Of a DNA stretch of 64,000 nt, positions 26,101 to 36,607 are shown one piece after another. The notes beneath the pieces were generated by a model. That model had not been told where the DNA came from. It saw nothing but the letters and a program-made list of their open reading frames with translations, and ran no database searches. Source of the DNA: Warburgia ugandensis (lineage: Eukaryota; Streptophyta; Magnoliopsida; Canellales; Canellaceae); the NCBI GenBank assembly GCA_035236585.1, contig CP141126.1, positions 8,569,001-8,633,000 of the forward strand, given 5' to 3'. A program made the position numbers and the translations under genes. Positions within the stretch are counted from its first letter, which is position 1. Each line of letters starts with the position of its first letter.

Positions 26101-29100
26101 ATTTCAAGTCTTGATCATTACACAAAATTGAATTCATGTATTATGGGCTGCAGCTGCAGATCAGAGATACCTAAGCCATGGACTGCAGCTTTCATTGTAT
26201 CTGATCTCATAGGCAAATGTTAGAAGCCAATCTTGATTGGATAAACATTAAGTACTTTAAGTCAATGATATTTTAATGTTAATAGTATTTTTTCTTTCAT
26301 GCAATTTATCCATTTCAAGTCCCAATCACTTACCAAAATTGACTTCATGTGTGATGCTTTGGATCATGGTGGTCTTGTATGCTCATGCTTCACTTTAATT
26401 CTCAATCCAATATATTGTCAGCAAGGATTGAAATTCATGAATCCTGTAGTATCTTTTGGTTCTAGGACTGTGATTCCCGAATGTATTCTTTCTTTTTTGC
26501 TTTAGATAAAAAGCATCTCTAGGGAAGGGGAGCCTTGGCGCAACGGTAGAGTTGTCGTCATGTGACCTTGAGGTCACGGGTTCAAGGTGTGGAAACAGCC
26601 TCTTGCAAAATGCAAGGTAAGTCTGCGTACTATTGACCTCTGTGCTCTGCCCTTCCCGGACCTTGCATACGCAGGAGCTTTGTGCACTGGGGCTGCCCTT
26701 TATACAAATCATATCTAGAGAAATGGGGAGGGAAATGGAAGGGTTTGTGTGATGAATACTTACTTCCAAATGAAATTATAAAATAATATTTAGAAAAATA
26801 GAGAGGGGGATGGAAGGGGTTTGAGTGAGTGTGTGTGAATGCTTAAAATTCTAAATTAACTTTATGAAGAAAATAGAAGTTCTGAATTGTTTAGAAGAAT
26901 GAAAACAGTAAGAGAGAAACGAAGAAATGTTGTGAGTGGCGTCAGGAATGTGGGGAAGGGGTTTGGGGTTGGGGGGTGGGTATGCTGTGCAAGAATGCTG
27001 CTTTATTGCAGAAAATGTCCACTTCTCATTGGAGGAGGAACTGACTTATGCGTAATGGAGTCATGGACCGTGGGCTGTGTGAAAAAAATAGATTGAAGGA
27101 ATAATTCCAAGGTTAGCTGGCATGGATTACCTCTCTATTGCGTTGGAGCAAATGAATTAGAAGTAAAATTTAGTTACAAAGATGTGGAGTCCATCTTCTT
27201 AATCAACAAGGGCTGTAGTACTTCAGATCCTGGTGCTTTTGCAATGACATTTCATCAAGAAATATGAGTGGAAGTTCCTGTACAAATGATGAAGAAACTT
27301 CAGAGGAGAGGCGAAATGAGGCTCTTATTCTCTAAGATTCTAGGAGCTCGGAACACTAAGAATTTCAGGGCAACAGATGTCAGGGGTCTCTTGTTATTGT
27401 AAAATTTTCTCTGTGAGGATGAGACAGGTTATGGCAGATATCCACCTTCGTGCCTCTTCTTGAAAGGTCTTTATGAATGGATGCCAAATTATTGATGGAT
27501 TTCTGTCACCTTGAAATAATTAGTCTTGGAAAACAGTGGAAAGGACTGGCTTATTGAGGAACATTAATGTTGGAAAAGGCTAGAACAATTTGTTGAAGTT
27601 CTTTCATGCACATTTACTTTAACATATTCTTGATTTCCTCTTCCAGACTGGTAAATGTTGCTCTGGCTTACAGCTTCATTAGAGTGGCACAACAAGAGGG
27701 CTGGGAGCACCTTTGGAAATTTTTATTGTACCTTAGCACACCACCATCCCTTTTTTAACCTGGATTCCTGTTGAACTACCCACTGACACCAATCTTGATG
27801 AGACATACTCTAGAGTAAGCAAACTACCCATTCTGGTCTTGGTCAGGGTAACTTACTTTGATGAAAGCTTAGTTTATTCTTGTTTCAGTGGTAGTTCTAG
27901 AGGGAATCCGGGATAAGAGGACGGAAGTCTGTGACATGACCTTTTGCTTGGGAGGCCAACGTCCTTGACTGTTCTGATGTTACTCTAAGCTGCATTTCCT
28001 CTTTACTGGTCTTTGCAGTCATTTGAGTTGACTTCTTTCCTCAAATAATTGTACGTGTCAGATATCAATTTTGTTCTAGTGTTTGTTTTGTTTGGCTTGA
28101 GTTGGCAAGAATCCAAGTGAATTAGATTTCCTATATTATGTCCTAGGTTGACATTAGGTAGTCATTTATGTCTATCATCATATAGAGCTTGGAAATTCAA
28201 TTTTTTTTAGCTGAGTTATTTTGTTTGCTACAAATCTTTTAAGCATTTAGTAAATTTCCGCAAACTCACAGTACTTACTCTGTATAATATGGATAATTGG
28301 AGGATTAATAAACTCTAGGGCTTTGAGATTTGAGGCATTTAACCCATTTAATTGTTTGAATTTATGAGCAGCAGTTCTCAACAAGATACTAGTGGCTTCT
28401 TTGAACTTTGTAGTTAAGCTTTTCCTCATGAAACATTTGGATCTGTTCAGGTATCTAGGTCGAGTTCTGTGCCTCCAAATACAAGGGATGCACTGTACCA
28501 AGGGCTACCACCTACTATAAAGTCAGCACTGCGTTCAAAATTGCAGTCATTTCAGGTCAAGGAAGAGGTATTTCCTCCGGGATTGAAAACTTGCATCCAT
28601 CCTTCCAATGTGATATAAGAGACATCTATTTGTTTCTAGGTTTTTTTTTTTCTATGGCCCTAGCATTTTTTCAAGAAATTTCCAGTTACAGTTTGGTATA
28701 TGCTTATTATTTGTTATACTGTCTGTTTCATCGTGGTTGTTGCAGCTCACAGTACCCCAAATCAAAGCAGAGATGGAAAGAACCTTGCAGTGGCTTGTCC
28801 CGGTTGCAACTAACACAACCAAGTAAGACAGCTGGAGTCACCTTTTCTTCATTCACTTCTGCATGCTATTCCTTCTATTTGTAGTTGATTGTTTGCTCAC
28901 TGAATTAAAATGTCTGTCTGTGGCGGCAACATCGATCTAAACCAGAGTGCATCATGGTTTTGGTTGGGTTGGAGAGTGGGCGAATACAGGGTGAGAGAGA
29001 AAATCCATTGCTTTTGTTTCCTTTATGAATTTTAATTCCACAAAACCAGCAGAACGCATGAACTCGAGCAGCTGTTGTTGCATGTTTCAGGTCTGAAGTG

Positions 29101-29616
29101 AACCGAAAGTCAGCAGGGCAGAGTGACTTAATCCGGATAGAAACACTGCACCATGCAGAGAAGGAGAAGACTGAAGCTTACATACTTGAATTGGTGGTGT
29201 GGCTTCACCATCTTGTCAGTCAATCAAGATCTGGTGCCAATGGAATCAAATCACCTATTAAGTCCCCAATTTGTTCCCCCACTCAGAAAAATTTGACAGA
29301 GTCAGTGCCAGCTCACAAGCCCGATGCCCCACCTTCTGCGCTTACCCCGGAGGACCAGGAGATGCTAAGAGATGTAAACTTTAGAAAATGGATCCCTGGG
29401 ATAAGCAAAAGTCAAGAATTTGACACTGTAAAAACCGAGTTGAGCAAGCACAGTAGGCTGAGTAAGAGTAATAGTCATTCCCCAACCAGCACAAGTAAGA
29501 AAGAGTTATTTGTTGTGAGAAGGCCATCATCCACCATTCCTGTTATCGATTTTGACATTGACAGGATCAAAGCCTTGGATGTGATGGATAGAGTGGACAC
29601 TCTTAGAAACTTTTGA
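7742..29616 (+). CDS. PSI1: PSK SIMULATOR 1-like protein (DUF3475/DUF668), 12 exons, complete
   Basis: Spliced exons: 7742-8077, 18353-18678, 18831-18923, 19032-19122, 19365-19458, 21505-21602, 21924-21993, 25111-25211, 28451-28567, 28746-28822, 28946-28990, 29091-29616. They join in frame to 1974 nt, 657 residues plus TGA, about the length I recall for Arabidopsis PSI1. The N-terminus MGGLCSRSS fits N-myristoylation at Gly2 with a possible acylated Cys5. DUF3475 begins near residue 161 (KISILAFEVANTIVKGANL) and DUF668 near residue 383 (RLGSAGLALHYANII). The C-terminus ends IDFDIDRIKALDVMDRVDTL. All introns are GT-AG except intron 1, which starts AG|GCAAGT (GC-AG) and is 10.3 kb long. From family knowledge, PSI proteins promote growth downstream of or alongside phytosulfokine signalling and may be nuclear or membrane-associated. 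The exon model was built by eye against the remembered family sequence; junction phases all agree. The gene appears intact despite about 9 kb of transposon sequence in its introns. Confidence 0.95.
8808..9020 (+). repeat. Three tandem units of about 68 bases at the 5' end of RTE copy A
   Basis: Units begin near 8808, 8876 and 8946. Each contains aagtgac/aagcgatg, a gcat..gatc stretch, and gtgtagtgagaaat (third unit gtgtagtagaaagt), then gagcaa/ggcaag. Such 5' tandem units probably belong to the LINE itself. Confidence 0.65.
9083..9397 (+). pseudogene. RTE LINE endonuclease fragment (copy A)
   Basis: A 104-codon open piece of an exonuclease-endonuclease-phosphatase domain. It shows CIQETKWKG, GYKLWYGGKGNNRNDVGIIV and a VISEYTLQVGLE stretch where the family has ISAYAPQVGLD. 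Key residues such as the Glu of QETKW remain, but the frame closes after 104 codons and the catalytic His region is missing. It cannot make an active enzyme. Confidence 0.75.
10225..10990 (+). pseudogene. RTE LINE reverse transcriptase fragments (copy A)
   Basis: Broken reverse transcriptase in more than one frame. KVLKN...GKAQG at about 10240-10275 is the usual region before the fingers domain; then HFGFIFRRHIVEAIFLLRQL (about 10520-10580), DLEKAYDRIPIDLIRWVV (10633-10686), and MLFIDDIVLIDKTREAIN near 10890. The catalytic FADD is changed to FIDD. Several stops intervene, so the copy is dead. Confidence 0.75.
12517..14256. mobile_element. Non-autonomous hAT element 1 with perfect target-site duplication
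   Basis: The ends are perfect 12-base inverted repeats: TAGGGATGGCAA at 12517-12528 and TTGCCATCCCTA at 14245-14256. They are flanked by an exact 8-base direct repeat, CTTGCCAA (12509-12516 and 14257-14264). An 8-base target duplication and this terminal sequence are diagnostic of the hAT superfamily. No transposase frame is visible. The 1740-base span includes an RTE LINE fragment inserted within it (about 12780-13730), so the hAT element itself is about 0.78 kb. Confidence 0.9.
12780..13735 (+). mobile_element. RTE-clade LINE copy B, internally deleted, nested in hAT element 1
   Basis: The fragment begins with the pre-RT region (AKIREQ... and EVKEALKKIK) and continues through FGFIPRRSTMEAVFILRQLI and DLERLMIGSLELIRWVLGEKGV, where the frame slips in the YDR motif. 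At about 13355-13380 it jumps directly to the C-terminal region (NNVYIG, VAKMRMLRCMSWKTRKDR), so most of the palm domain is deleted. Similar sequence at both borders (ataagtccaaggg near 12752 and ataagtgcaaggg near 13728) looks like its target duplication. Confidence 0.8.
15255..15335 (+). repeat. tRNA-like segment, possible SINE head in intron 1
   Basis: cacttagccgagttaatcaag resembles an A box and ggttgtgggttcaaatcacag a B box. The strand does not fold as a normal tRNA by eye. It is followed by an AAAAG-rich stretch (about 15333-15357). Confidence 0.3.
15764..17480 (+). mobile_element. RTE-clade LINE copy C, 5' truncated, in intron 1
   Basis: The third RTE copy, starting just before the pre-RT region (IKSDDQRVLVIDDEIKQR) and running through a largely open reverse transcriptase (16314-16838), then the C-terminal zone with the equivalents of YLSLIIHENGGIKREV and RPAMLYGLECWAFK. 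It ends in a (GAT)n tail at 17443-17480, followed by a TA microsatellite. About 100 bases at 16110-16215 do not match the other copies and look inserted or rearranged. It is the best preserved of the three. Confidence 0.85.
16314..16838 (+). pseudogene. RTE LINE reverse transcriptase fragment, 174 open codons (copy C)
   Basis: The palm domain is uninterrupted here: NQFGFMPGRPTMEAIFLIRQ, then FIDLEKVYDRVPRDLIW (motif A Asp present), VVTNVRTTKGEIGDFPIAMG, LHQRSALSSCLFTLVMDELT (family: LHQGSALSP) and LFADDIVLIDKTREG with the catalytic FADD. The frame has no endonuclease in front and closes at GFKIS, so it is only a fragment. The substitutions in GSALSP argue against recent activity. Confidence 0.8.
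17443..17531. repeat. (GAT)n followed by (TA)n microsatellite
   Basis: The GAT run at 17443-17480 is the 3' tail of LINE copy C. It is followed by tacatacatacatatg and a TA run at 17500-17531. Confidence 0.9.
20083..20170. repeat. (CT)n(AC)n microsatellite
   Basis: CT repeated to 20130, then AC to 20170, in intron 5 of the PSI1-like gene. It directly adjoins the minisatellite that follows. Confidence 0.95.
20197..20540. repeat. Minisatellite of about 80-base units with embedded CA runs
   Basis: Five units start at 20197, 20278, 20361, 20394 and 20479. Each begins tgaatgtgcttg(c/t)(a/g)gcac and most contain atgataatacatgttttcac, ttggaaaatatcagc and a CA run of variable length. The third unit is cut to 33 bases. 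Two forms alternate (cagcaccc and tggcacac). Confidence 0.9.
23083..24337. mobile_element. Non-autonomous hAT element 2 with perfect target-site duplication
   Basis: The left end TAGGGATGGCAA at 23083 matches element 1. The right end is a decayed form, gacatcccta, ending at 24337. The flanks are an exact 8-base direct repeat, TATAGAAG (23075-23082 and 24338-24345). The 1255-base interior has no transposase frame and includes a run of 15 C at 23120-23134. It lies in intron 7 of the PSI1-like gene. Confidence 0.85.
24881..25071 (+). mobile_element. tRNA-derived SINE (Au-like), intact target duplication, beside exon 8
   Basis: Full-length SINE with gtggaaacagcctcttgcaa, gtaaggctgc and ggagctttgtattccgggctgcctcttt, flanked by an exact 15-base direct repeat TAGTTATTTACTATT (24866-24880 and 25072-25086). 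The right repeat ends 24 bases before exon 8 of the PSI1-like gene. Conserved head, body and 3' tail match what I recall of the Au SINE. Confidence 0.9.
25690..26345. repeat. Three diverged tandem units of about 200-240 bases in intron 8
   Basis: The units share ccatgga..gcagc..tcattg, then (t)tagaagccaat(g/c/t)(c/t)(t)gatta/g and aaacattaagtactt at 25791-25835, 26008-26045 and 26218-26262. Units 2 and 3 also share ccatttcaagtc and aaaattgaattcatgt/aaaattgacttcatgt. Confidence 0.75.
26530..26705 (+). mobile_element. tRNA-derived SINE (Au-like), full length
   Basis: The best preserved head in the window: agccttggcgcaacggtaga (A box) and gaggtcacgggttcaaggt (B box), then the body ending tgcactggggctgcccttta. 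Imperfect flanking repeats (catctctagggaagggg / catatctagagaaatgggg) look like an old target duplication. It lies in intron 8 of the PSI1-like gene. Confidence 0.85.
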
Positions 29617-32054
29617 GGCAACCATGTGAAGATAGACATCAAGTCTGCTTTAAGAATGTTCGGATGCATTCATCTCAGTGGATAGTGAAGTGAGATTCCC
29701 GAGGGATCTGTCCGAGATGGCCATGGTGGTGGAAGGGGAATTGTGTAAAGATAAATGGAAATGATGGCAGATAGAATTGGATAAGTTTGTAAGTAAGTGA
29801 TAGAGATGAAGCATGGGTGATTTGTATTATAGAAACAGGATGAATTTGGTACTACAATTGGAGAAGATTGGGATACGAAGGCACATTGCTTCTAGCTATC
29901 ACATGTATGTACAAGGTACGAAGCAGAGGCTTACTCAATAATTCAAGTTCACGTTTTTGCATCTTCAGTGCTCTTCTCCACCTTTTCTTCATTGAAACCA
30001 TGCTGTATTGTTTATTAGAGTGAGGATCAAGGCCGATTTCCTGGTGCTTCACGTCGAGGCTGTTGCCACTTTCACCAATCAATGTTTCTTGGGTGGTTTA
30101 GAGTTCTTTCTTCTGTGATGCTCACTGTTTTTGTGCGAACAAGTTCCGTCTGTTTCTTTGATTCCTTACGACGGAATCATTTCACTAGAAAGGTTCAGTC
30201 AGCCCGAGGGCTTGTCTGCCTGCTTGCATTGTTTGGAAAAGACCAACTCCTGAATCTAGGAATTGAATGTTTTAATCGCAGATATGAGTTCATGAGATCT
30301 CTCATGCATCGAGATCCCCGTGTAAGCGATTTGATAGGCACTATACGGAGTGGAGGAATGCTGGTAAAAAATGGGACAACACTTCAACAGCGGTGAAGCG
30401 CCTCCACTTTTCCATGGTAGGCCTCAGCATACCATTAATCCATTCGTCTAACACACCTAAGGTCAGATATCTCATGGCCCAAGAATCATTTCAACAAAGT
30501 GTTTTAGCTTGTTGAATGCAAACCGTTGCCTCTGAAGAGGTTGCTATATGTTGTAATCATGAAATAAAACATGGCACAAAGGGGATTTAGATCAGACCCA
30601 CATGTCATAATCGTCCACTGAAATTCTACTTGGATTGGGCTTGATTCAAGGATCTTAGAGCGCGCTTAGTTTTCTACTGTGAAATAGAAAAAATTCAATA
30701 AAAAGCATATTTTACTTGAAATTTCTCAGCGGACAAGAGTACGAGGGTCCATTCTTTCAGATTAACCAAACCACCAACTCACTTATCTAACATTTTCATT
30801 AGTCACTTATTAAAAGTTTTCCCGTCCATTTTATTATTGAAAGAAACAACGGTCTGGATCCTCCAATGGATGAGAATATGAAAACATGGATCATCTACGT
30901 CAAGGTCAAGGCCAACATTATGAACGATTCGATTTTCATAATCTAGACCCATTTAGAGTTATAGCTGTTCATGGTATTAGTAAGGCACTAATGAATACAT
31001 AATGGGGGCGATAATATTATTTCCCTTTTTTATTTATGTGACAGTGGACGAAGAAATGTAATAAATAAATAAATGGACTTCTTGGATAAAAGAAAAGAAG
31101 TTAAAATGCATAATCTTATAAGAAGCAGTAAAGAACTTTTTTTGCATTTTCATGAATAGTGAAATTGAGACCTATTTTGGAGTGAAAAAAAAAAGAAAAA
31201 AAGAAGAAGTCTTTTATACAATGCTGTCAATATCATTGTAAAAATCAGCATTGTATAAAAGGCCACTACTATTGATTCAGTTAGCACTTATTATCCTGAT
31301 CTTTCTTTTTTTTTGGCGGAATTGTTAGATAGACTAGACAAGTAAGAATTAGTGGTCATTTTCATTTATTACGAGTGCGTTTGAGCACTATATATTCAAA
31401 AATTTTATTTTTATTTTTATAAAATGTTTTAAATGTTTCGTAAAAGTGCACTTGGATACACTGTGTTTTGACCAGCTACAACTCGCAAGCCACATTTGCA
31501 TAACGGATCTAGAAAGTTTTCTAGAAAAAACATACTCTGGGTGCCCCTATTTAAAGATCTTTTGATCTTATTTTCTGAATTTTGATTTTCTCTTGAAGAT
31601 ATTATGTTGAGAGTTGATGACATTATTTTGAAGGACTCTGTTTTTTTAGGCATTCATCTTGGAGACTGAAGTATGAATCAATTATAGTTGTGTAAATCGG
31701 TTAAGGTACAGACAAAGTCTGGGTTGGTTAAGTCGCAGAGATGGAGCTGTAATATTCCATGCACAATTTGGAATGCTTTTAATTATCTTCATAAAGTACA
31801 TTTTGACATATCTAAGTTAAGGTTCGTTGAATTTAGTTTGGTGTAAGATTTCCAACACTTTGTCATCATGGATTAAGCTAGATAAGAATAAGTCCTGCCA
31901 TCACCTCATGCTTTTTTGGCTTGAAAATTTTCTTCTAACTCTTATTAAGATTGGGGATGGTATTATGACTTTGAAAAAGGGCTTTTAGACAGATGGAAAC
32001 AAGCTAATATCATGAAAGCCACACTTATGCAAGTTTGTATTATGGAAACCTTCT
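29617..32054. other. 3' flank of the PSI1-like gene and intergenic sequence
   Basis: The first few hundred bases are probably 3' untranslated sequence. A 104-codon frame at 30082-30396 has no recognised motif and is not supported. The stem-loop at 31211 lies here. Confidence 0.5.
31211..31261. repeat. Perfect 16-base stem-loop
   Basis: CTTTTATACAATGCTG (31211-31226) is exactly complementary to CAGCATTGTATAAAAG (31246-31261), with a 19-base loop. The surrounding sequence has no gene. It may be the core of a MITE or an old inverted duplication. Confidence 0.7.
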
Positions 32055-32150
32055 GAAGGGCAGTTCCGGTGCATGAAGCTCCCGTGTATCCAGGGTTCAG
32101 AGAAGGGGCAGACCACAAGGGTCAATAGTATGCGGCCTTACGTAAAGTGT
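32055..32150 (-). mobile_element. tRNA-derived SINE (Au-like), partial
   Basis: Only the 3' half is present: gggcagttccggtgcatgaagctcccgtg, ggcagaccacaagggtcaatagtatgcggccttac. Confidence 0.7.
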
Positions 32151-33040
32151 AGATCATGTTGGTACTTGGAGGATGTTTACTTTTTCTTTGAAGAAGTTGG
32201 GAATAACAAAGCAGATCACATGAAAATTTTGAGGTTTCAATAGTCTACTCTATTTCTCTTTGAACATCTCAAAAATCATAAGAACGAAAACGGTAACAAG
32301 ATCATAACCGATCTGAAAGTTAATTTATCCAACGGTGAAGAGGTTATTGTATTGTGCATCTAAGCAGTGGCTTGGAAGATAGACGGCTGGAACCCAACCT
32401 TTTACCCACCATTACGAAATAACAGAAAAAGAGGCCGGAGTCCTGCTAATTAGAGAAATTTTACCCCATCGACGGCCGTAAATAGACAAATATTTCGGGC
32501 CATATACTTTGGTGATTGAAGCAGTTGGATTAATCTCACACATGAGACAATCCCAACCGTCCATTCTGTTGAGATTTAAAATACAGTAGCAAATAAACCT
32601 ACAAACTAGATATGTATAGGGATATCCCAGAGCAATCTCCCCATCTTTCACAGTGCTCTGTAAAAATGGGACTATTTATAGATCGGAAGGTTAGCAATGA
32701 TAGCCTCTAGATGGGTGCCATAGACAAAAAATTATAAATAAACAATCCTAGCTTCCCAAGAAAATGTATTATTGAAAGCTAATGTGGGGCATTGTTTAGA
32801 AAAGGCCTCCAACCATCCATTTCTCGTGATGAAAGCTACATTTTCTCGTGCACTAGAGTCATCCAATCCTTCCAATTTCTAGAACAGCAGATGTCTAGAG
32901 TTGGGGAGATCAAAGGAAAGGGTCAGATCAACCAAAGGTGACCTTTGTATAAAAATGGGAGCCTACGTGCTTAATCTCTCCAATTTGGAGTTCAAGGTGC
33001 TTGGCTTATTCATACTATATCCTATAACAAGAATAAAGTA

Positions 33041-33183
33041 GAGCCTTGGCGCAATGGGAAAGTTGTTGTCGTGTGACTTTGAGGTGATGGAATCTAAGCA
33101 TAGAAACAGCCTCTAGAAAAAAATACAAGATAAGATTAGTATTATAAACCCTCGTTATCTGCCCTTTCAAGGCAGCCCTTTTA
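33041..33183 (+). mobile_element. tRNA-derived SINE (Au-like), internally deleted
   Basis: The head agccttggcgcaatgggaaag and tail ggcagcccttttatc are present, but the segment with the ggagctt motif is missing between gccctttcaa and ggcagccc. Confidence 0.75.
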
Positions 33184-34185
33184 TCCAGCAACCAGAATAT
33201 GGTTAGAAGGTTTGGATATTTGCACGCCATAATTCCTCCACAGGAGATCATGCATCCATCACCGACCATCCCTTGTATCATAGCAAACTATCGGCAACTG
33301 CAGATCGATCATGGCGTGTTATTTCTTCACTTTCAAGCATCCATACGCAGGCATGTGGGAAATGATCATGTCAGGTGTCCACGAGCTAATAATGAAGATC
33401 TCTGCTCCTCGTACTTGGTTCGAAAGGTTGCTACAGTTGGAGAGCCTTAATACTAGAAAGATGGTGCAGTTATCAAAAGAACGGGGACTAAATTGTGGAA
33501 CAATTGACTATGATTAGTATGACTTAGACTTAGCAGGCCCGTTACCTTCTACTTCCCTTTTTATATTAGTATCTGTCAAAGCAAATTGTCTCATTACAAG
33601 GCTTAAAAGTAAGAAGTGGGATTAGTTATTGCCTTTTTGCTTTTGGTGGGTCGCTTTTCCTGCCCCCCTTCATGCTGACCTTCTCCTGCCACTTGCTGGG
33701 TTAGGTTACCTTCCACATTGGTTTGAAGCTGCGTTCCCATCTCCGGCGTAGCTGCCGACCATAATTACAAGTTTAGCTGGACAGGTAAAAATTTAGGCAG
33801 GGGCCAGATGATAGATAGGCTTGGATCGGATGCGTCTCAAAGAGTCATTAATCAGGCTTGATTGGTTTTTCATGTATGATTGATTGGGGACAAATTCTGC
33901 CGTTTATTGAACAAATCAAAACAATAAATGATAATAAGTAAGATCAGTAGGTGGAGAAGATCTTTCAGGTCAATGGTTCAGATCATCAGAAAATTGGATA
34001 CAATTTTTTCTGCTGTCCACCTTAATGGACCTGCACTTTTTGGTCAGAGAGCTTAGTTAGAAAGTCTTGATATTAGGTCACGCCCATGTCGCTTGTTTTT
34101 GGACCAACATGCTGGTTATACGTTGTGATGATTTAATAATCTAATATGTTGGTTAATTGCAGCAGCTAATATTCTACATAAACGA

Positions 34186-34354
34186 AAGGCAGCCAAATGT
34201 TCAAAGCTCTCGCGTATTTGGGATAAGGAAAGGGACCGAGTACAGAAGGTCTATAATATGCAGTCTTATTTTACATTTTTGTAAGAATTTATTTTCATGT
34301 CTTAAACCCATTACTTCAAGGTTACACCAAGATAATTTAACCGTTGCACCAAGA
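34186..34354 (-). mobile_element. tRNA-derived SINE (Au-like), decayed
   Basis: Minus-strand copy running from aaggcagccaaatgttcaaagctctcg to accgttgcaccaagactc, with many substitutions. The full length of the element is still recognisable. Confidence 0.65.
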
Positions 34355-34971
34355 CTCTTCTTTTGGCTAATATTTTACTATATCCCTGAGTGCAGGATAG
34401 GGAAAAAGATAGGTGGTCCTGGTACAGTATCAAATCACCGTGGAAACTCGATAGTTTCATTTAATTTGTTACAGGGATTTGGATGAAAAACAAGCAATCC
34501 ATGTGAAAAACGAGACCTGTTAGCCGGACGCGGACTCTAGGATTGTAAATGACAGGTCCTGATTGAGCCCATTGGGTGCAGCCATCCACTGCGGCAGCTC
34601 CCATCGAACCAGGGCATGCTATTCGGCGGCGACTCTTTGCAGCATCCACTTAGCATTTTACATGATGAATAAAGTGCAATAATCCAGGTGCTTGATCCAC
34701 GGCTATCCCAGTCAATCACTATAAAATCAAAGCCACCTTGACCAAGAAATCCTAATTTACGGGCAATCGATTAGCCAAAGTTAACCAAAACTCTAATCAA
34801 ATTATTAGTACTGTTCAACAAGAGATGTTTTCCAGGTAAGACCTGGCTGGTGCCTCTTATGCCCTTATTAGGATAAGATCTTCTCGCAGAATCTCTTTCA
34901 AAATCTTTTCCCGTAAGAATCAATTATTAATTCTTTGTGTCTGCCCAAATTATACCTATGAATTTAACCTT

Positions 34972-35160
34972 CGCATACAGGGAGGAGCCTTGGTGCAACC
35001 GTAAAATTGTTGTCGTATAACTTAAGGTCATAGGTTCAAGGGCTGAAAACAATCTCTTGCAAAAATGCAAGGTAAGACTATGCATTGTAGACTCTTGTAG
35101 TCTGCTCCTTCCCTAGACCCCACATAAACAAGAGCTTGGCGTAGTGGGGCTGCCCGAGGC
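34972..35160 (+). mobile_element. tRNA-derived SINE (Au-like), full length
   Basis: Starts gggaggagccttggtgcaacc and ends gtagtggggctgcccgagg. Flanked by a 10-base direct repeat ATTTAACCTT (34962-34971 and 35161-35170). It lies 0.5 kb upstream of the first dirigent gene. Confidence 0.8.
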
Positions 35161-35551
35161 ATTTAACCTTAGTTTAAAATTACGTGCAAGGCCAAAATGT
35201 CATCCATCCAAACTATTTTATACATGGTGCTCCATGGTAGACCATAAAAAATTTCAGACCACAGAAGATGATAACCCTCCAACAAATCAAGGCATTGTGT
35301 TTTTCTTCTAAAGTGTCCAAGCCGTCAATTTTACCGTACTCAAAAGCAATAGTTTGGATGAGTGGTGGGTGCCCTTTCTAAGACGCGTTCTACCAGATGA
35401 ACGGTTTGGATCACCAGCAATCCAGTTCTCAGATGTTTTTCTATGAGACTCCTTGATTTGCAAGAGCAGACACCGCATAGAAAAAGCTGGTATAAGGCCA
35501 GATCTCCTTCTCTTTCTACACCTTCACCACTCTACGTCACCCTTTCTCCTT

Positions 35552-35558
35552 TATATAA
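35552..35558 (+). promoter_or_regulatory. TATA box of the first dirigent gene
   Basis: TATATAA in a CT-rich context, 88 bases before the ATG. This predicts transcription starting near 35585 and a leader of about 60 nt. Confidence 0.6.
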
Positions 35559-35645
35559 GTAGGAAAGCAACTACAAATCCTCGCCATTCTGTTTCTCCCC
35601 AACCAAACACTTTCTCCTCTAGTATCTCTACACCTCTTGGTCAGC

Positions 35646-36215
35646 ATGGCTGCCAGAATTCTACCTCTTTCCCTGTGCATCCTTTTCTTCTTCCTCACCA
35701 TAGTAGTTGCCGAACAGACCTTCGGATCAACAAAACCATTCAAATCGGCCATCAAAAGTAGGGAAGAGAAGCTAAGCCACTTCAGGTTCTACTTCCATGA
35801 CATTGTCAGCGGCCCAGATCCTACTGCAGTCGAAATTGCTTCTGCTGCAACAACTAGAAAATCACCCACACTTTTCGGTGCCGTTTCGATGATCGATGAT
35901 CCGCTAACCCAAGGGCCCGAGCCCACTTCGCAGTTAGTCGGAAGGGCACAAGGATTCTACGCCTCTGCATCTCAACATGAACTGGGCTTATTGATGGCAA
36001 TGAATTTCGCTTTTGTAGAAGGTAAGTACAACGGGAGTACGCTTAGCATATTAGGGAGGAATACAGTGTTTTCGGAGGTGAGAGAAATGCCGATAATCGG
36101 AGGAAGTGGGCTTTTCCGGTTTGCTCGGGGATATGCTCAGGCCAAGACTCGCATGTTTGATCTGAAGACTGGAGATGCTGTGGTTGAGTATAACGTCTTT
36201 GTCATGCATTATTGA
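35646..36215 (+). CDS. Dirigent protein, single exon, secreted
   Basis: A 189-residue dirigent protein without introns. The chosen start is ATGGCTGCC at 35646, about 88 bases after a TATATAA box at 35552; the open frame extends three codons upstream only through a TTG. Residues 1-22 form a hydrophobic signal peptide. The mature part has the family hallmarks [17 protein letters not shown], then [49 protein letters not shown] and the end [14 protein letters not shown]. These match the DIR-b/d type more than the pinoresinol-forming DIR-a type. Dirigent proteins form beta-barrel oligomers in the apoplast that direct stereoselective coupling or cyclisation of phenolics; the substrate here cannot be read from sequence. 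A related gene lies 8.2 kb downstream on the opposite strand, and the large duplication starts only about 140 bases after this stop codon. Confidence 0.95.
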   Translation: MAARILPLSLCILFFFLTIVVAEQTFGSTKPFKSAIKSREEKLSHFRFYFHDIVSGPDPTAVEIASAATTRKSPTLFGAVSMIDDPLTQGPEPTSQLVGRAQGFYASASQHELGLLMAMNFAFVEGKYNGSTLSILGRNTVFSEVREMPIIGGSGLFRFARGYAQAKTRMFDLKTGDAVVEYNVFVMHY

Positions 36216-36607
36216 TGGTCCTTCTTCTTTGTTAGATTAATCCATGGTTTCTTTCTTTGAGAAAGCATCTTAGATGTAGCGTTTCATAATGTTTCTCTTT
36301 GTTAAAGAATATGTGGGCCTTCCCTGTTTAGTTTTGTATTGGCTTAAGTAGGGTTTCCCATTTGAGTGCTGCTGTGCTGGCTAGGACACTTGGAGCTGCA
36401 TCTTTGGAAGCCATGCTTGTATATTTTTCTCTATTTATAACCATACATGGCAATGTATCGGCTATCATGCTCTGTTTTGTTTTCTTGCATGCTGGGGTTC
36501 AGTTTGAAAGTTGTGCAGTCTGGGATTCGACCTGTTTCTAGTCAAATGGATCTTATGGATTTGTTTGGTTGTGTACATTTTTCACCATAACTAAGAATCA
36601 CTTGGAA

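Noticed and set aside
26395..26769. A 124-codon minus-strand frame
   Set aside because: It is the antisense of a SINE plus flanking intron sequence, with no protein motif.
30082..30396. A 104-codon frame after the PSI1-like gene
   Set aside because: No recognised motif, no clear promoter, and it may overlap the 3' flank of the gene; frames of this length occur by chance.
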